DNA of 29,851 nt from CAYRZF01 sp964428805 (GTDB lineage: Bacteria; Methylomirabilota; Methylomirabilia; Rokubacteriales; CSP1-6). The notes beneath the pieces are model-generated. The model searched no databases. It saw only the letters and a list, made by a program, of their open reading frames with translations, and was not told the DNA's origin. The stretch lies in assembly GCA_964428805.1 (NCBI GenBank), contig CAYRZF010000020.1:1-29851 (forward strand). Direction: 5' to 3'. Position numbers and translations under genes: made by a program. Below are positions 21,918-29,359 of this stretch, piece after piece (position 1 is the stretch's first letter; every line of letters begins with the position of its first letter).

Positions 21918-23275
21918 AGCGACTCTTCGGCACCGACGGAATCCGGGGCGTGGCAAACCAGGAGCCGTTGACCCCCGAAATGACCTACCGCCTGGGGCGG
22001 AACATCGTCGCGACCCTCTTGGAGCGCCAGGGGGTGTCACGAGCCAGGCTGGTGATCGGGCGCGACACGCGTCTGTCGGGTCCCATGCTCGAGTCTGCCC
22101 TCGTCGCGGGCGCGCTGTCGGCAGGGGCCGAGTGTTACACGGTGGGGGTGCTCCCGACGCCGGCGGTGGCCTTCCTGTCTCGGCATTTGGAAGCTCATGG
22201 CGGGGTCGTGCTTTCGGCCTCCCACAATCCCTTCGAGGACAACGGCATCAAACTGTTTTCTCCCGACGGGACCAAGTTCCCGGACGCGTGGGAGGATGAG
22301 ATTGAGGCGCGCCTCGAGACCCCGGATGCCGCCCCTCGGCCGACGGGGGTAGAGGTCGGACGGCTGGTCGTGTATGACCGGGCTGAGACGGATTACCTGG
22401 CCTTCTGCCGGCGGGGAATGGACCTTCGGCTGGACGGCCTCGCCGTCGCGCTGGACTGCGCTCACGGGGCCACCTATCGTCTGGGCCCCCGGTTGTTCCG
22501 GAGTCTCGGCGCGCGGGTCATTGCCCTGGGAATCAGGCCCGATGGGACGAACATCAACCGGCGCTCGGGTGCCCTCTACCCGGAGGCCCTTCAAAAAAAG
22601 GTCAGGCTGAGCGGCGCCCGGATCGGGCTGGCGTTCGACGGGGACGGCGACCGGCTGATTTCGATCGACGAGACCGGGGAGATCCGGGATGGCGATTATA
22701 TCCTCGCCATCTGCGCCCGCCATCTGGCCTCCCGAGGGCAGCTCAAGGGCGGTCTGGTGGTCACCACGGTCATGGCAAACCTGGGTCTCGATCAGGCACT
22801 CGCCGAGGCCGGGATTCGGACGCTGAAGACCCAGGTCGGCGACCGGTACGTGCTGGAGGAAATGCGGAAGGTCGGGGCCAACGTGGGCGGGGAGCAATCC
22901 GGGCACCTGATCTTTCTGGACCGCGCGACCACGGGAGACGGCCTGATCAGCGCGCTTCAGCTCCTCGGCGTAATGCAGGAGACGGGGCATTCGCTCGGCG
23001 AGCTGTCGCGCTGCCTGACGAAGTTTCCTCAGGTCCTCCTCAACGTTAAGGTTCGTGAGAACCCTCCCCTCGACGCTATTCCGGGTCTCGTCGCCCGGAT
23101 CAAGCAAATCGAGGCCAGCCTCGACGGAAGAGGGCGCGTTCTGGTCAGGTACTCCGGGACCGAGCCGCTGGCGCGAGTCATGATCGAGGGGGAGGACCGT
23201 GAGCGGATAGACGCAATGGCCGGGTCGCTGGCGGCGATCATCGAGCGGGCCATCGGGAGGGGGAAAGTCCGGTGA
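21914..23275 (+). CDS. glmM: Phosphoglucosamine mutase
   Basis: A 453-residue enzyme that interconverts glucosamine-6-phosphate and glucosamine-1-phosphate on the way to UDP-N-acetylglucosamine for peptidoglycan and lipopolysaccharide. It opens with the classical MKRLFGTDGIRGVAN. The phosphoserine loop is SASHNPFEDNGIK, with the active serine at S103. The magnesium loop is AFDGDGDRL, the sugar-binding loop is GGEQSGHLIF, and the phosphate-binding loop near the end is RYSGTEPLARVM. Length is typical. The ATG at 21914 overlaps the folP stop, and the gene's own stop overlaps the GTG start of acpS, so folP-glmM-acpS look translationally coupled. Confidence 0.97.
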   Translation: MKRLFGTDGIRGVANQEPLTPEMTYRLGRNIVATLLERQGVSRARLVIGRDTRLSGPMLESALVAGALSAGAECYTVGVLPTPAVAFLSRHLEAHGGVVLSASHNPFEDNGIKLFSPDGTKFPDAWEDEIEARLETPDAAPRPTGVEVGRLVVYDRAETDYLAFCRRGMDLRLDGLAVALDCAHGATYRLGPRLFRSLGARVIALGIRPDGTNINRRSGALYPEALQKKVRLSGARIGLAFDGDGDRLISIDETGEIRDGDYILAICARHLASRGQLKGGLVVTTVMANLGLDQALAEAGIRTLKTQVGDRYVLEEMRKVGANVGGEQSGHLIFLDRATTGDGLISALQLLGVMQETGHSLGELSRCLTKFPQVLLNVKVRENPPLDAIPGLVARIKQIEASLDGRGRVLVRYSGTEPLARVMIEGEDRERIDAMAGSLAAIIERAIGRGKVR

Positions 23276-23697
23276 TCGTGAAGGGAATCGGGGCGGACCT
23301 CGTGCAGATCCCCCGCATGCGGCGGGTTGTGGAGCGCTGGCAGGATCGGTTTCTCCGGCGCGTCTTCACCGACGCGGAGATCGCTTACTGCCAGAAGCGG
23401 CGCGACCCGGTTCCTCACCTGGCCGCGCGCTTCGCGGCCAAGGAAGCGGCCTTGAAGGCGCTGGGGATCGGGCTTCGTTTGGGGGTCAGCTGGCGGGAGC
23501 TCGAGGTCCGGCGTGAGCCTGGTCAGGCGCCGGTTCTGGTGCTGTCAGGAAGAAGTCGCAGCATCGGGGAAGCACTGGGAGGCTGTCGGCTGCTCCTGAG
23601 TCTCACCCACGATGGCGATTACGCCTTTGCTCAGTGCGTGCTGGTCGGCGACGAGTCCGCGGCGGGAGGGGACGCGAACGATGTGGGGGCTCCTTAG
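23272..23697 (+). CDS. acpS: Holo-[acyl-carrier-protein] synthase
   Basis: A 141-residue phosphopantetheinyl transferase that puts the 4'-phosphopantetheine arm of coenzyme A on acyl carrier protein. The two magnesium-binding motifs are visible: GIGADLVQIPRM with D9, and HLAARFAAKEAALKALG with E58. The LLLSLTHDGDYAFAQCVL strand near residue 115 is also typical. The protein is slightly longer than the usual 120-130 residues because of a C-terminal tail, which overlaps the next gene by 17 bases. The start is GTG at 23272, overlapping the glmM stop. Confidence 0.95.
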   Translation: MIVKGIGADLVQIPRMRRVVERWQDRFLRRVFTDAEIAYCQKRRDPVPHLAARFAAKEAALKALGIGLRLGVSWRELEVRREPGQAPVLVLSGRSRSIGEALGGCRLLLSLTHDGDYAFAQCVLVGDESAAGGDANDVGAP

Positions 23698-24427
23698 GGC
23701 CGTGGCGATCCTGGCCCTCCTCGCTCAGGGCTGTGCCGCGCTCCGGGTGGAGCCGGAGTCGCCGCCGGCCCCGGGCCCGCTGGTCTCCCAGAAGGGTCGG
23801 CCGGGAGTCGTGATCGGCGCCCCCCATGGGACGTCGGACGCCGAGACCGGCCGGATCAGCCGTGAGCTGGCGCGCCGGACCGGCTTCGGACTGGTTGTGG
23901 CCACGTACGGGGACCTCGACTCCGGCCGTCACCGCCTCAACGTCAACCGCCCGACCGAAGGGGTGCAGGGCGGTTCCCCGTCGGAGGAAGTCCCGACCGA
24001 GCAGGCCCGGCAAGTTTACGACGCCTACGCCGGCCGGGTGAGCGAGGTGGCGCAAGGACCGCTGAACCTGTACATCGAGGTCCACGGGAACGTCCGGAAG
24101 GAGAGCGCGGGGCGCATCGAGATCGCCACGGTGGGAGTGAGCCGGGAGGACGCTTGGATGCTGAAAACTCTCCTGGAGCTGATCCGCGACGCTCACCTCG
24201 GGGGAAGACCGGAAATCCCTCGCCTCGACGTCCTCGTGGAACCGCTGGATCAGCTCTACTACATGGCATCGGCGGTCAAGCAGGTCGGCATCTTCACGCT
24301 CCCTCAACGCGCGATCCACATCGAGCTCCCCCGGCTGGCCCGCACCCTCGGGCGGGAGGCCTACACTGACGTTCTGGGGGATTTCCTAAGTCAGGCCGCC
24401 AACCTCCTCGTCACGAGAGGGCAGTAG
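23681..24427 (+). CDS. Probable lipoprotein with an N-formylglutamate-amidohydrolase-like domain
   Basis: A 248-residue protein. The N-terminus is a hydrophobic signal (LLRAVAILALLAQGC) with a cysteine at C18 that may be lipidated; the lipobox AQGC is imperfect. The domain resembles the zinc-dependent N-formylglutamate amidohydrolase fold: GAPHGTSDAETG (H49, D53), LNVNRPTEG (N89-R90-P91), LYIEVHGN (E133, H135) and RAIHIELPRLAR near residue 215. These are the positions expected for metal ligands and substrate arginine. An exported position argues against a histidine-degradation role; cleavage of a peptide or cell-wall amide is a possible alternative (inference). ATG 23681 lies inside the end of acpS. 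The gene sits 4 bases before nnr, in a conserved-looking housekeeping operon. Confidence 0.65.
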   Translation: MWGLLRAVAILALLAQGCAALRVEPESPPAPGPLVSQKGRPGVVIGAPHGTSDAETGRISRELARRTGFGLVVATYGDLDSGRHRLNVNRPTEGVQGGSPSEEVPTEQARQVYDAYAGRVSEVAQGPLNLYIEVHGNVRKESAGRIEIATVGVSREDAWMLKTLLELIRDAHLGGRPEIPRLDVLVEPLDQLYYMASAVKQVGIFTLPQRAIHIELPRLARTLGREAYTDVLGDFLSQAANLLVTRGQ

Positions 24428-24431
24428 GGCC

Positions 24432-25991
24432 GTGCTCCCGGTCTTCACCGCCGAAGAGATGCGACGTCTCGACCGGCGCGCCATCAAAGAGCTCCGAATC
24501 CCCGGCACCGCCCTCATGGAAAGCGCCGGCGCGGGAGCGGCGCTGGAGATTCGGTCGGCCTTCGGAGTCCTCCGGGGAAAGAAGGTCGTGATCCTTTGCG
24601 GAAAGGGCAACAACGGCGGGGATGGGTTCGTCGTGGCGCGCCATCTCCGCCGAGGGGGCGCGCGCGTCCACGTGTTTCTCCTCGGACCGGTCCGGGAGGT
24701 CAAAGGGGACGCGGCGGTCAAGCTTCGGGAACTTCTGCGCGGGCGGGGTAGGGTGACCGAGGTTCTCACGGAGGATGGGTTCGTCGAGGTCGAGAGGGCC
24801 CTCGGGAGCGCCGACCTCGTTGTGGACGCGCTGCTCGGCACGGGGCTCACCGGTCCCGCTGAAGGGCTGGTCGCCCGGGCCATCGGTGCGATCAACTCCG
24901 CCGGCCGTCCCGTCGTGGCCCTGGACCTTCCCTCCGGTCTCTCCTCTGACATCGGAGCCCTCCTGGGCCCCACGGTGGCCGCCACTCTCACGACGACGTT
25001 CGCCGGTTTAAAGCGGGGGCTCGTCCTCTATCCCGGTGCCGCCAAGGCCGGAACGGTCAGGGTGGTTCCCATCGGGATTCCCCCTGCCGAAGTCTCCCGA
25101 GAAATTTCGGTGTCCCTCCTTGAGCCCTCGGATATCCGTCCGTTCGTTCCAGCGCGTCCCCCCGATGCCCACAAGGGGACCTTCGGCCACCTGCTAGTGG
25201 TGGCAGGCTCGGTCGGGAAGACCGGGGCGGCGGCCCTGGCGGGGCGGGCGGGGCTTCGGAGCGGCGCCGGCCTGGTGACGATCGCCTGTCCTGCCAGCCA
25301 GCAGCCCATCGTGGCTCTGCTCGGGATGGAGACGATGACCGAGCCTCTGCCGGAGACGCCGTCTCAGGCCCTGGCGCTGAAGGCCAAGGACCGGCTGCTC
25401 GACCTGGCGGCTCGGGTCGATGCTGTGGCTCTCGGACCGGGCATCTCCCTTGATCCCGAGACCCAGTCTCTTGTCCGGGAACTGGTGACGGAGGTCCGCC
25501 GGCCCGTGGTGGTGGACGCCGACGGGCTGACGGCCCTGGCAGGGAACCTTGACCTCCTAAAGCGGGCTCCGGCGGCCCGGTGCCTGACCCCGCATCCGGG
25601 AGAGATGGCGCGGATGCTCGGGATAACGGTGGCCGAGGTGCAGGCAAACCGGATCGAGACCGTGAAGGCATTCTGCCGGCGCTACGGGGTGTTCGTGGCG
25701 CTAAAGGGGGCGAGGACGGTCATCGGTGAGCCGGGAGGGAAGATTGCTCTGAACCCGACGGGGAATCCGGGGATGGCGAGCGGCGGTGCCGGCGATGTGC
25801 TCACGGGAATGGTGGGCGCGTTCCTGGGACGAGGCATGGACCCCTGGCAGGCCCTTCAGGCCGCGGTGTATCTGCACGGTCTGGCGGGCGACCTGGCCCG
25901 GGACGAAAAGGGCGAGGAGGGGCTGGTTGCCGGAGACATCCTGGAAGCAATTCCGGGCGCGATCCTCAGGGTCCAGCGCGACGGTGGCTAA
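24432..25991 (+). CDS. nnr: Bifunctional NAD(P)HX epimerase / ADP-dependent NAD(P)HX dehydratase
   Basis: A 519-residue metabolite-repair enzyme that restores NADH and NADPH damaged by hydration. The N-terminal epimerase (YjeF_N, about residues 1-215) has VFTAEEMRRLDRRAI, LCGKGNNGGDGFVVARHL and VDALLGTGLTG followed by ALDLPSGLSSD. The C-terminal dehydratase (carbohydrate-kinase-like, about 225-510) has KGTFGHLLVVAGS, AALAGRAGLRSGAGLVT, ALGPGIS, VVVDADGL, LTPHPGEMARM and the catalytic GNPGMASGGAGDVLTGM. Both halves look complete and match E. coli YjeF in order and length. The start is GTG at 24432. It overlaps tsaE by 8 bases, the usual nnr-tsaE arrangement. Confidence 0.96.
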   Translation: MLPVFTAEEMRRLDRRAIKELRIPGTALMESAGAGAALEIRSAFGVLRGKKVVILCGKGNNGGDGFVVARHLRRGGARVHVFLLGPVREVKGDAAVKLRELLRGRGRVTEVLTEDGFVEVERALGSADLVVDALLGTGLTGPAEGLVARAIGAINSAGRPVVALDLPSGLSSDIGALLGPTVAATLTTTFAGLKRGLVLYPGAAKAGTVRVVPIGIPPAEVSREISVSLLEPSDIRPFVPARPPDAHKGTFGHLLVVAGSVGKTGAAALAGRAGLRSGAGLVTIACPASQQPIVALLGMETMTEPLPETPSQALALKAKDRLLDLAARVDAVALGPGISLDPETQSLVRELVTEVRRPVVVDADGLTALAGNLDLLKRAPAARCLTPHPGEMARMLGITVAEVQANRIETVKAFCRRYGVFVALKGARTVIGEPGGKIALNPTGNPGMASGGAGDVLTGMVGAFLGRGMDPWQALQAAVYLHGLAGDLARDEKGEEGLVAGDILEAIPGAILRVQRDGG

Positions 25992-26427
25992 GCTCCGATA
26001 CGAGAGCGGGAGTCCCGAAGAGACCCAGCGGATCGCTGAAGCCCTGGGCAGCCGGCTGAGAGCGGGGGATGTCGTGGCCACCATCGGGGAGCTGGGAGCG
26101 GGGAAGACCTGTTTCCTTCAGGGGCTGGTCCGCGGTCTGGGAGTCACGGAGACGGCCACGAGCCCCACCTTCGTCCTGATCAACCACTACCGGGGTCGTC
26201 TCCCGGTCCATCATCTGGACGCCTACCGGACTGAGAGCCTGACGGAACTCCTCGATCTCGGCTTGGAGGAGTTTTTCTACGGCGACGGGGTGACATTAGT
26301 GGAGTGGGCCGACAAACTCCTGGCGCTGCTTCCACCCCACGCGATCACGGTGAAGATCTCCGGGCTCGGCGACGAGCGGCGCGAGATCCTGATCGAGGGG
26401 CTCCCCGAAGACGTATCGCTTTCTTGA
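25984..26427 (+). CDS. tsaE: tRNA threonylcarbamoyladenosine biosynthesis ATPase TsaE
   Basis: A 147-residue P-loop ATPase that works with TsaB and TsaD to place threonylcarbamoyl on A37 of ANN-decoding tRNAs. Walker A is GELGAGKTCFLQG (K41). SPTFVLINHYRG, then HHLDAYRT, match the conserved switch region; LGLEEFFYGDGVTLVEWADKL holds the Walker-B-like segment with the family's W. The length is normal. The start is GTG 25984, inside the end of nnr, and gives a standard N-terminus (KLRYESGSPEETQRIAEALG). No tsaB or tsaD lies next to it in this window. Confidence 0.95.
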   Translation: MAKLRYESGSPEETQRIAEALGSRLRAGDVVATIGELGAGKTCFLQGLVRGLGVTETATSPTFVLINHYRGRLPVHHLDAYRTESLTELLDLGLEEFFYGDGVTLVEWADKLLALLPPHAITVKISGLGDERREILIEGLPEDVSLS

Positions 26428-26458
26428 CATTGACGCCTCCGGACCCCCGTGCTACGAG
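26424..26458 (+). promoter_or_regulatory. Possible promoter for radC
   Basis: Immediately at the tsaE stop the sequence reads TTGACATTGACG, offering two -35 boxes. TTGACG at 26430-26435 has a 17-base spacer to TACGAG at 26453-26458, a weak -10. The transcript would start about 26465, only a few bases before the radC ATG. Confidence 0.3.
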
Positions 26459-26471
26459 GCTGGTTGAGCCT

Positions 26472-27158
26472 ATGAGCCCGGCCTCACGAATCAGCGACTG
26501 GCCCTCCGGGGAGCGGCCCCGGGAGCGCTTGTATCTCAAGGGAGCCGACTCCCTGGCCGACGCCGAACTCCTGGCCCTCCAGTTGGGAACCGGCACCCGG
26601 GGTCAGACGGCCGTGGACCTCGCCCGTGAGCTGCTGGCCCAATACGGCTCGCTGTCGGGGTTAGCCGGGCGCGGCGTGGCGGAACTGATGCGGATCCGCG
26701 GGGTGGGGCGCGCGAAGGCTGTCAGATTGGCGGCGGCGTTCGAGCTAACCCGGCGCCTTCGGTCGCGCGGCAGTGACGGCAGAGTCAGACTGGGAAGTCC
26801 CGAGCGAGTCTTCGCCCATTTCGGCCCGCTGATGGAGGATCTCCAGAAAGAGGTGTTCCGGGTTGTGCTCTTGGACGCCCAGAACGGGTTTCTCAAGGAT
26901 GTCGTCGTCTCCGAGGGAACCCTCTCGGCGAGCCTGGTCCACCCCCGGGAGGTTTTCAAGCCTGCTATCCTCGAATCGGCGGCCTCGCTGATCTTGCTGC
27001 ACAATCACCCGAGCGGGGATCCAACTCCGAGCAAGGAGGACCTACGCTTGACCCGTCAGCTGGTGGAGTGCTCCCGGCTCCTCGATCTTCGGATTCATGA
27101 CCACCTCATCGTGGGAAGGGGCCGGTTCGTCAGCCTGGCTCAGCGGGGCGTCCTGTAG
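26472..27158 (+). CDS. radC: RadC family JAB-domain protein (UPF0758)
   Basis: A 228-residue protein. The N-terminal helix-hairpin-helix region (about residues 15-85: LADAELLALQLGTGTRGQ, LMRIRGVGRAKAVRLAAAFEL) is followed by an MPN/JAB domain with the metal motif LLHNHPSGDPTPSKED (H177, H179 and the following S and D) and a final HDHLIVGRGRFVSLAQRG. The metal ligands look complete. Despite the historical name, a role in DNA repair is not established; a DNA-processing or competence-related function has been suggested for the family. The ATG at 26472 gives the standard start MSPASRISDWPSGERPRERL. Confidence 0.92.
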   Translation: MSPASRISDWPSGERPRERLYLKGADSLADAELLALQLGTGTRGQTAVDLARELLAQYGSLSGLAGRGVAELMRIRGVGRAKAVRLAAAFELTRRLRSRGSDGRVRLGSPERVFAHFGPLMEDLQKEVFRVVLLDAQNGFLKDVVVSEGTLSASLVHPREVFKPAILESAASLILLHNHPSGDPTPSKEDLRLTRQLVECSRLLDLRIHDHLIVGRGRFVSLAQRGVL

Positions 27159-27194
27159 TTCCTCAGCGCTGGCGTCGGCCAAGCCCCTGGCGCT

Positions 27195-27437
27195 CTAGCC
27201 CTTGGCCAATTTCTCCACTTCCTTCTTGGACATGACCTGGATCCGGCTCAGGAGTGTTTTGAGTTTCCGCTCCGAGACGCTGTCGGCGAGGATTAACTTC
27301 TTGGATTTGGTGCCGTTGACGATGTGAGCCACCCAGTCATCCACCTTTGGCGTTCCCCGCCACGCGATGGTGAGCCCGCTGAGCCGCAACCGACGACGTC
27401 CCTCAATCTTCGCCAGTGGTTTTCGGCTGGCCTCCAT
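27195..27437 (-). CDS. Small basic protein of unknown function
   Basis: An 80-residue open frame whose product is rich in lysine and arginine and has no signal or membrane segment. The body (LSGLTIAWRGTPKVDDWVAHI, then SERKLKTLLSRIQVMSKKEVEKLAKG, in parts) looks like a real folded protein with a charged C-terminal helix, but I recognise no family. An overlapping frame starting upstream at 27484 has a far less protein-like sequence. The ATG has GGAG eight bases upstream, and a strong minus-strand promoter lies about 90 bases before it, which supports expression. Codon use is less GC-biased than in the neighbours, so it may be newer or transferred (inference). It converges on radC, 36 bases away. 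Confidence 0.5.
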   Translation of the reverse strand: MEASRKPLAKIEGRRRLRLSGLTIAWRGTPKVDDWVAHIVNGTKSKKLILADSVSERKLKTLLSRIQVMSKKEVEKLAKG

Positions 27438-27523
27438 TTAGCGATCTCCGTCGTTCCATTCCTCTCTGCGTTCACCGCGCGCAAACGACAGACTCCAATT
27501 ATGAAGGCAGCAACAACGTGACA

Positions 27524-27552
27524 ACCTTATTGGCGCGCAAAAAAAATGTCAA
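27524..27552 (-). promoter_or_regulatory. Sigma70 promoter for the small basic protein gene
   Basis: On the minus strand a consensus TTGACA (27552-27547) is followed after exactly 17 bases, including a run of eight Ts, by TAAGGT (27529-27524). The start would be near 27517, giving a leader of about 80 bases. The 27438-27752 gap between genes holds this promoter and the DnaA-box cluster; I see no other gene in it. Confidence 0.65.
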
Positions 27553-27715
27553 GGCTTCGTTTCTCCGCATTCGATGCGACTTCGCGCGGGGTGCCCTCTC
27601 TGAAGCCTCACCAGATCGACAAATTTTCACGACCCCCCTTGCCTGTGGACGGTGGAACGGTCGTTTTCAGCGACGCTGGCCGGGAGAGCGCGTCAGGACG
27701 TGCAAATTCGGCGGC

Positions 27716-27753
27716 TGTGGATTAGTGTGGATAAGTGGATAACGTGTGGGTAT
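27716..27753 (+). other. Cluster of DnaA-box-like 9-mers
   Basis: Four 9-base sites in one orientation follow each other within 38 bases: TGTGGATTA (27716), TGTGGATAA (27726, the perfect complement of TTATCCACA), AGTGGATAA (27734) and TGTGGGTAT (27745). They lie between the pyrD stop and the promoter of the small basic protein. A further partial site, TGTGGACGG, starts at 27644. Such a cluster would be expected to bind DnaA. Whether it is part of an origin, a titration site or a regulatory site is open. Confidence 0.6.
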
Positions 27754-28793
27754 TACCGGCCGGCTTCTGGACGCCTGAGATCGTCGAGACGAGCGATTGC
27801 GCGCTGGTCCAGCTCGCGAGAGAGCCGATCGAGGATTCGCCGCGCGAGGAGGGGACCCCGCGTGATGAATCCTGTGAAGTAGCCGCACGCGTTGGCGCCC
27901 GCCTCCAAGACGGACACGGCCTTTTCCGGGGCGTCGATTCCCCCCGTGGCGATGATTTCCAGATTTTCTCCGAAGCGACGACGGATCCGGCGCACGCTCT
28001 CCAGCGTGTCCGGGAAGAGCTCCGGCCCGGAGAGCCCTCCCGCCCCCTGCGAGAGCCGGCGCTCGGTGACTCGGCGGGTATTCCCGTAGGTCACGATCCG
28101 GATCTCCTGGTCGAGCGCGGCGGGGATGGTCGCCGCTTCGTTCGTGTCGTGGAAGTCCGGAGAGAGCTTGACGATCAAGGGCTTGGTTGTGGCCGTGCGG
28201 ACCGCCTTGAAGAGGGACGCCACCTCCTGGGGTTTCTGGCTCCACTGGTAGACGAGGGCCGTGTTGGGGGAAGAGATGTTGACCTCGACCAGGTCTCCGA
28301 AGGGCGCAAGCTCTCCCACCAGCGTCGCGTACTCCTCGATGGACTCCCCGGCCACCGACACGATGAGCGGGACGCGGTGGGGAAGCGAGGGGAGCGAGGC
28401 GCGGTAGGCTCCGAGCCCTGGGTTCTTGAAGCCGTTGCAGTTGATCAGGCCCGGGCCGGCGCCCGTTTCGGTCCTGACCAGGTTCGGCTCGGGGTGACCC
28501 GGGCGCGGAGACAGCGTGATGCTCTTGGTGGTCACCGCGCCGAAGCCCAACCCCATCGCGCGCCTCAGGATGGTGAGGTCGTAGTACATGGAAGAGAGGA
28601 TGAGTGGATTCGGGAGGCGCACTCCACCAAGCGTGACAGCGAGGCGGGGATCGGTCGAGCGGAAGATGGGCATGCGATCGAGCGGGAGCCACCTGAGCCC
28701 GGCCTGACCGAGCGCGACGGCGGTGGGTTCGGGGAGCCGGCAGAGCAGGCCGCGGTAGATCGCCCGGTAGATCGTGTCAGCGGCTCCTGCCAT
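27753..28793 (-). CDS. pyrD: Dihydroorotate dehydrogenase
   Basis: A 346-residue flavoprotein of the dihydroorotate dehydrogenase family, step four of pyrimidine synthesis. The N-terminal helical extension (IYRAIYRGLLCRLPEPTAV) resembles class 2, quinone-linked enzymes that sit on the inner membrane. The barrel has NPLILSSMYYD, GAVTTKSITLSPRPGHPEPNL (in parts), GLINCNGFKNPGL, VEVNISSPNTA (the serine region of class 2), LIVKLSPDF, and IIATGGIDAPEKAVSVLEAGA for FMN phosphate binding. The usual IATNTT motif is replaced by IVTYGNT, so a related dehydrogenase cannot be excluded. ATG 28793 is preferred to GTG 28820, since the predicted transcript starts after that GTG and GGGGAG lies nine bases upstream of the ATG. 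Confidence 0.85.
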   Translation of the reverse strand: MAGAADTIYRAIYRGLLCRLPEPTAVALGQAGLRWLPLDRMPIFRSTDPRLAVTLGGVRLPNPLILSSMYYDLTILRRAMGLGFGAVTTKSITLSPRPGHPEPNLVRTETGAGPGLINCNGFKNPGLGAYRASLPSLPHRVPLIVSVAGESIEEYATLVGELAPFGDLVEVNISSPNTALVYQWSQKPQEVASLFKAVRTATTKPLIVKLSPDFHDTNEAATIPAALDQEIRIVTYGNTRRVTERRLSQGAGGLSGPELFPDTLESVRRIRRRFGENLEIIATGGIDAPEKAVSVLEAGANACGYFTGFITRGPLLARRILDRLSRELDQRAIARLDDLRRPEAGR

Positions 28794-28811
28794 GGCCTCG
28801 GCTCCCCGGGG

Positions 28812-28840
28812 AGGATACACTAGGGCCGGGAGGGCAACAA
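28812..28840 (-). promoter_or_regulatory. Promoter of pyrD
   Basis: On the minus strand TTGTTG (28840-28835) and TATCCT (28817-28812) are spaced by 17 bases. The transcript would start near 28805, leaving a leader of about 12 bases with GGGGAG before the ATG at 28793. It lies in the divergent space between pyrD and the Mut7-C gene. Confidence 0.5.
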
Positions 28841-28849
28841 GGTTCTGCC

Positions 28850-29359
28850 GTGGCGACGCCGCAGCGCTTCGTGCTGGACACCATGCTAGGGAAGCTGGCC
28901 CGCTGGCTCCGCGCCATGGGCTACGACGCGCTTTACTTCAAGGCCGCCGATGACCGGTACCTCCTCCAGCTGGCCCGCGCCGAGGCGCGCACGTTGCTGA
29001 CGCGCGACGCGAACCTCGCCCGCCTGGCCGGCCCGGGCGGCTTGCTGATCCGGGCAACGGAGATCGAGTCCCAGATGGCGGAAGTGCTTGAGCGGCTGGC
29101 CCTCCGCCCGAGCGGCGACGGCCTCCTGTCCCGGTGCCTGGAGTGCAACGCGCTGCTCGAGGATCGACCAAAGGAATCCGTCAGTGGCCTCGTGCCAGAG
29201 TACATCTTCGCGACTCAGGAGCGCTTCGTCGGCTGCCGGGAGTGCGCGCGCATCTACTGGCAGGGGAGCCACGCCGACCGCATCCTCGGGCGCCTCGAGC
29301 GGGTGCTGGGGCCCCGCCATGGTCCGGGCGGGCTTGATTCGCCGGGGCGCTTGACCTAG
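28850..29359 (+). CDS. Mut7-C RNase domain protein
   Basis: A 169-residue cytoplasmic protein of the Mut7-C family: an N-terminal PIN-like nuclease fold (RFVLDTMLGKLARWLRAMGYD with D10, then LLTRDANLARLA with D53) followed by a C-terminal zinc ribbon with C96-x-x-C99 and C129-x-x-C132 (SRCLECNALL and VGCRECARIYW). The family takes its name from the C-terminal part of the animal Mut-7 exonuclease; bacterial members are predicted RNases, with little direct evidence. The start is GTG at 28850 with a weak ribosome binding site. It diverges from pyrD and converges with the LysR gene, overlapping its full-length frame by four bases. Confidence 0.88.
   Translation: MATPQRFVLDTMLGKLARWLRAMGYDALYFKAADDRYLLQLARAEARTLLTRDANLARLAGPGGLLIRATEIESQMAEVLERLALRPSGDGLLSRCLECNALLEDRPKESVSGLVPEYIFATQERFVGCRECARIYWQGSHADRILGRLERVLGPRHGPGGLDSPGRLT

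Noticed and set aside
27438..27752. A full replication origin call
   Set aside because: Only the DnaA-box cluster is supported. No dnaA, dnaN, rpmH or clear AT-rich unwinding element is present and gene orientation does not diverge from here, so it is reported as a DnaA-box cluster only.
27735..28823. A 362-residue plus-strand open frame opposite pyrD
   Set aside because: It mirrors pyrD and has no recognisable domain, while pyrD has clear family motifs and its own promoter.
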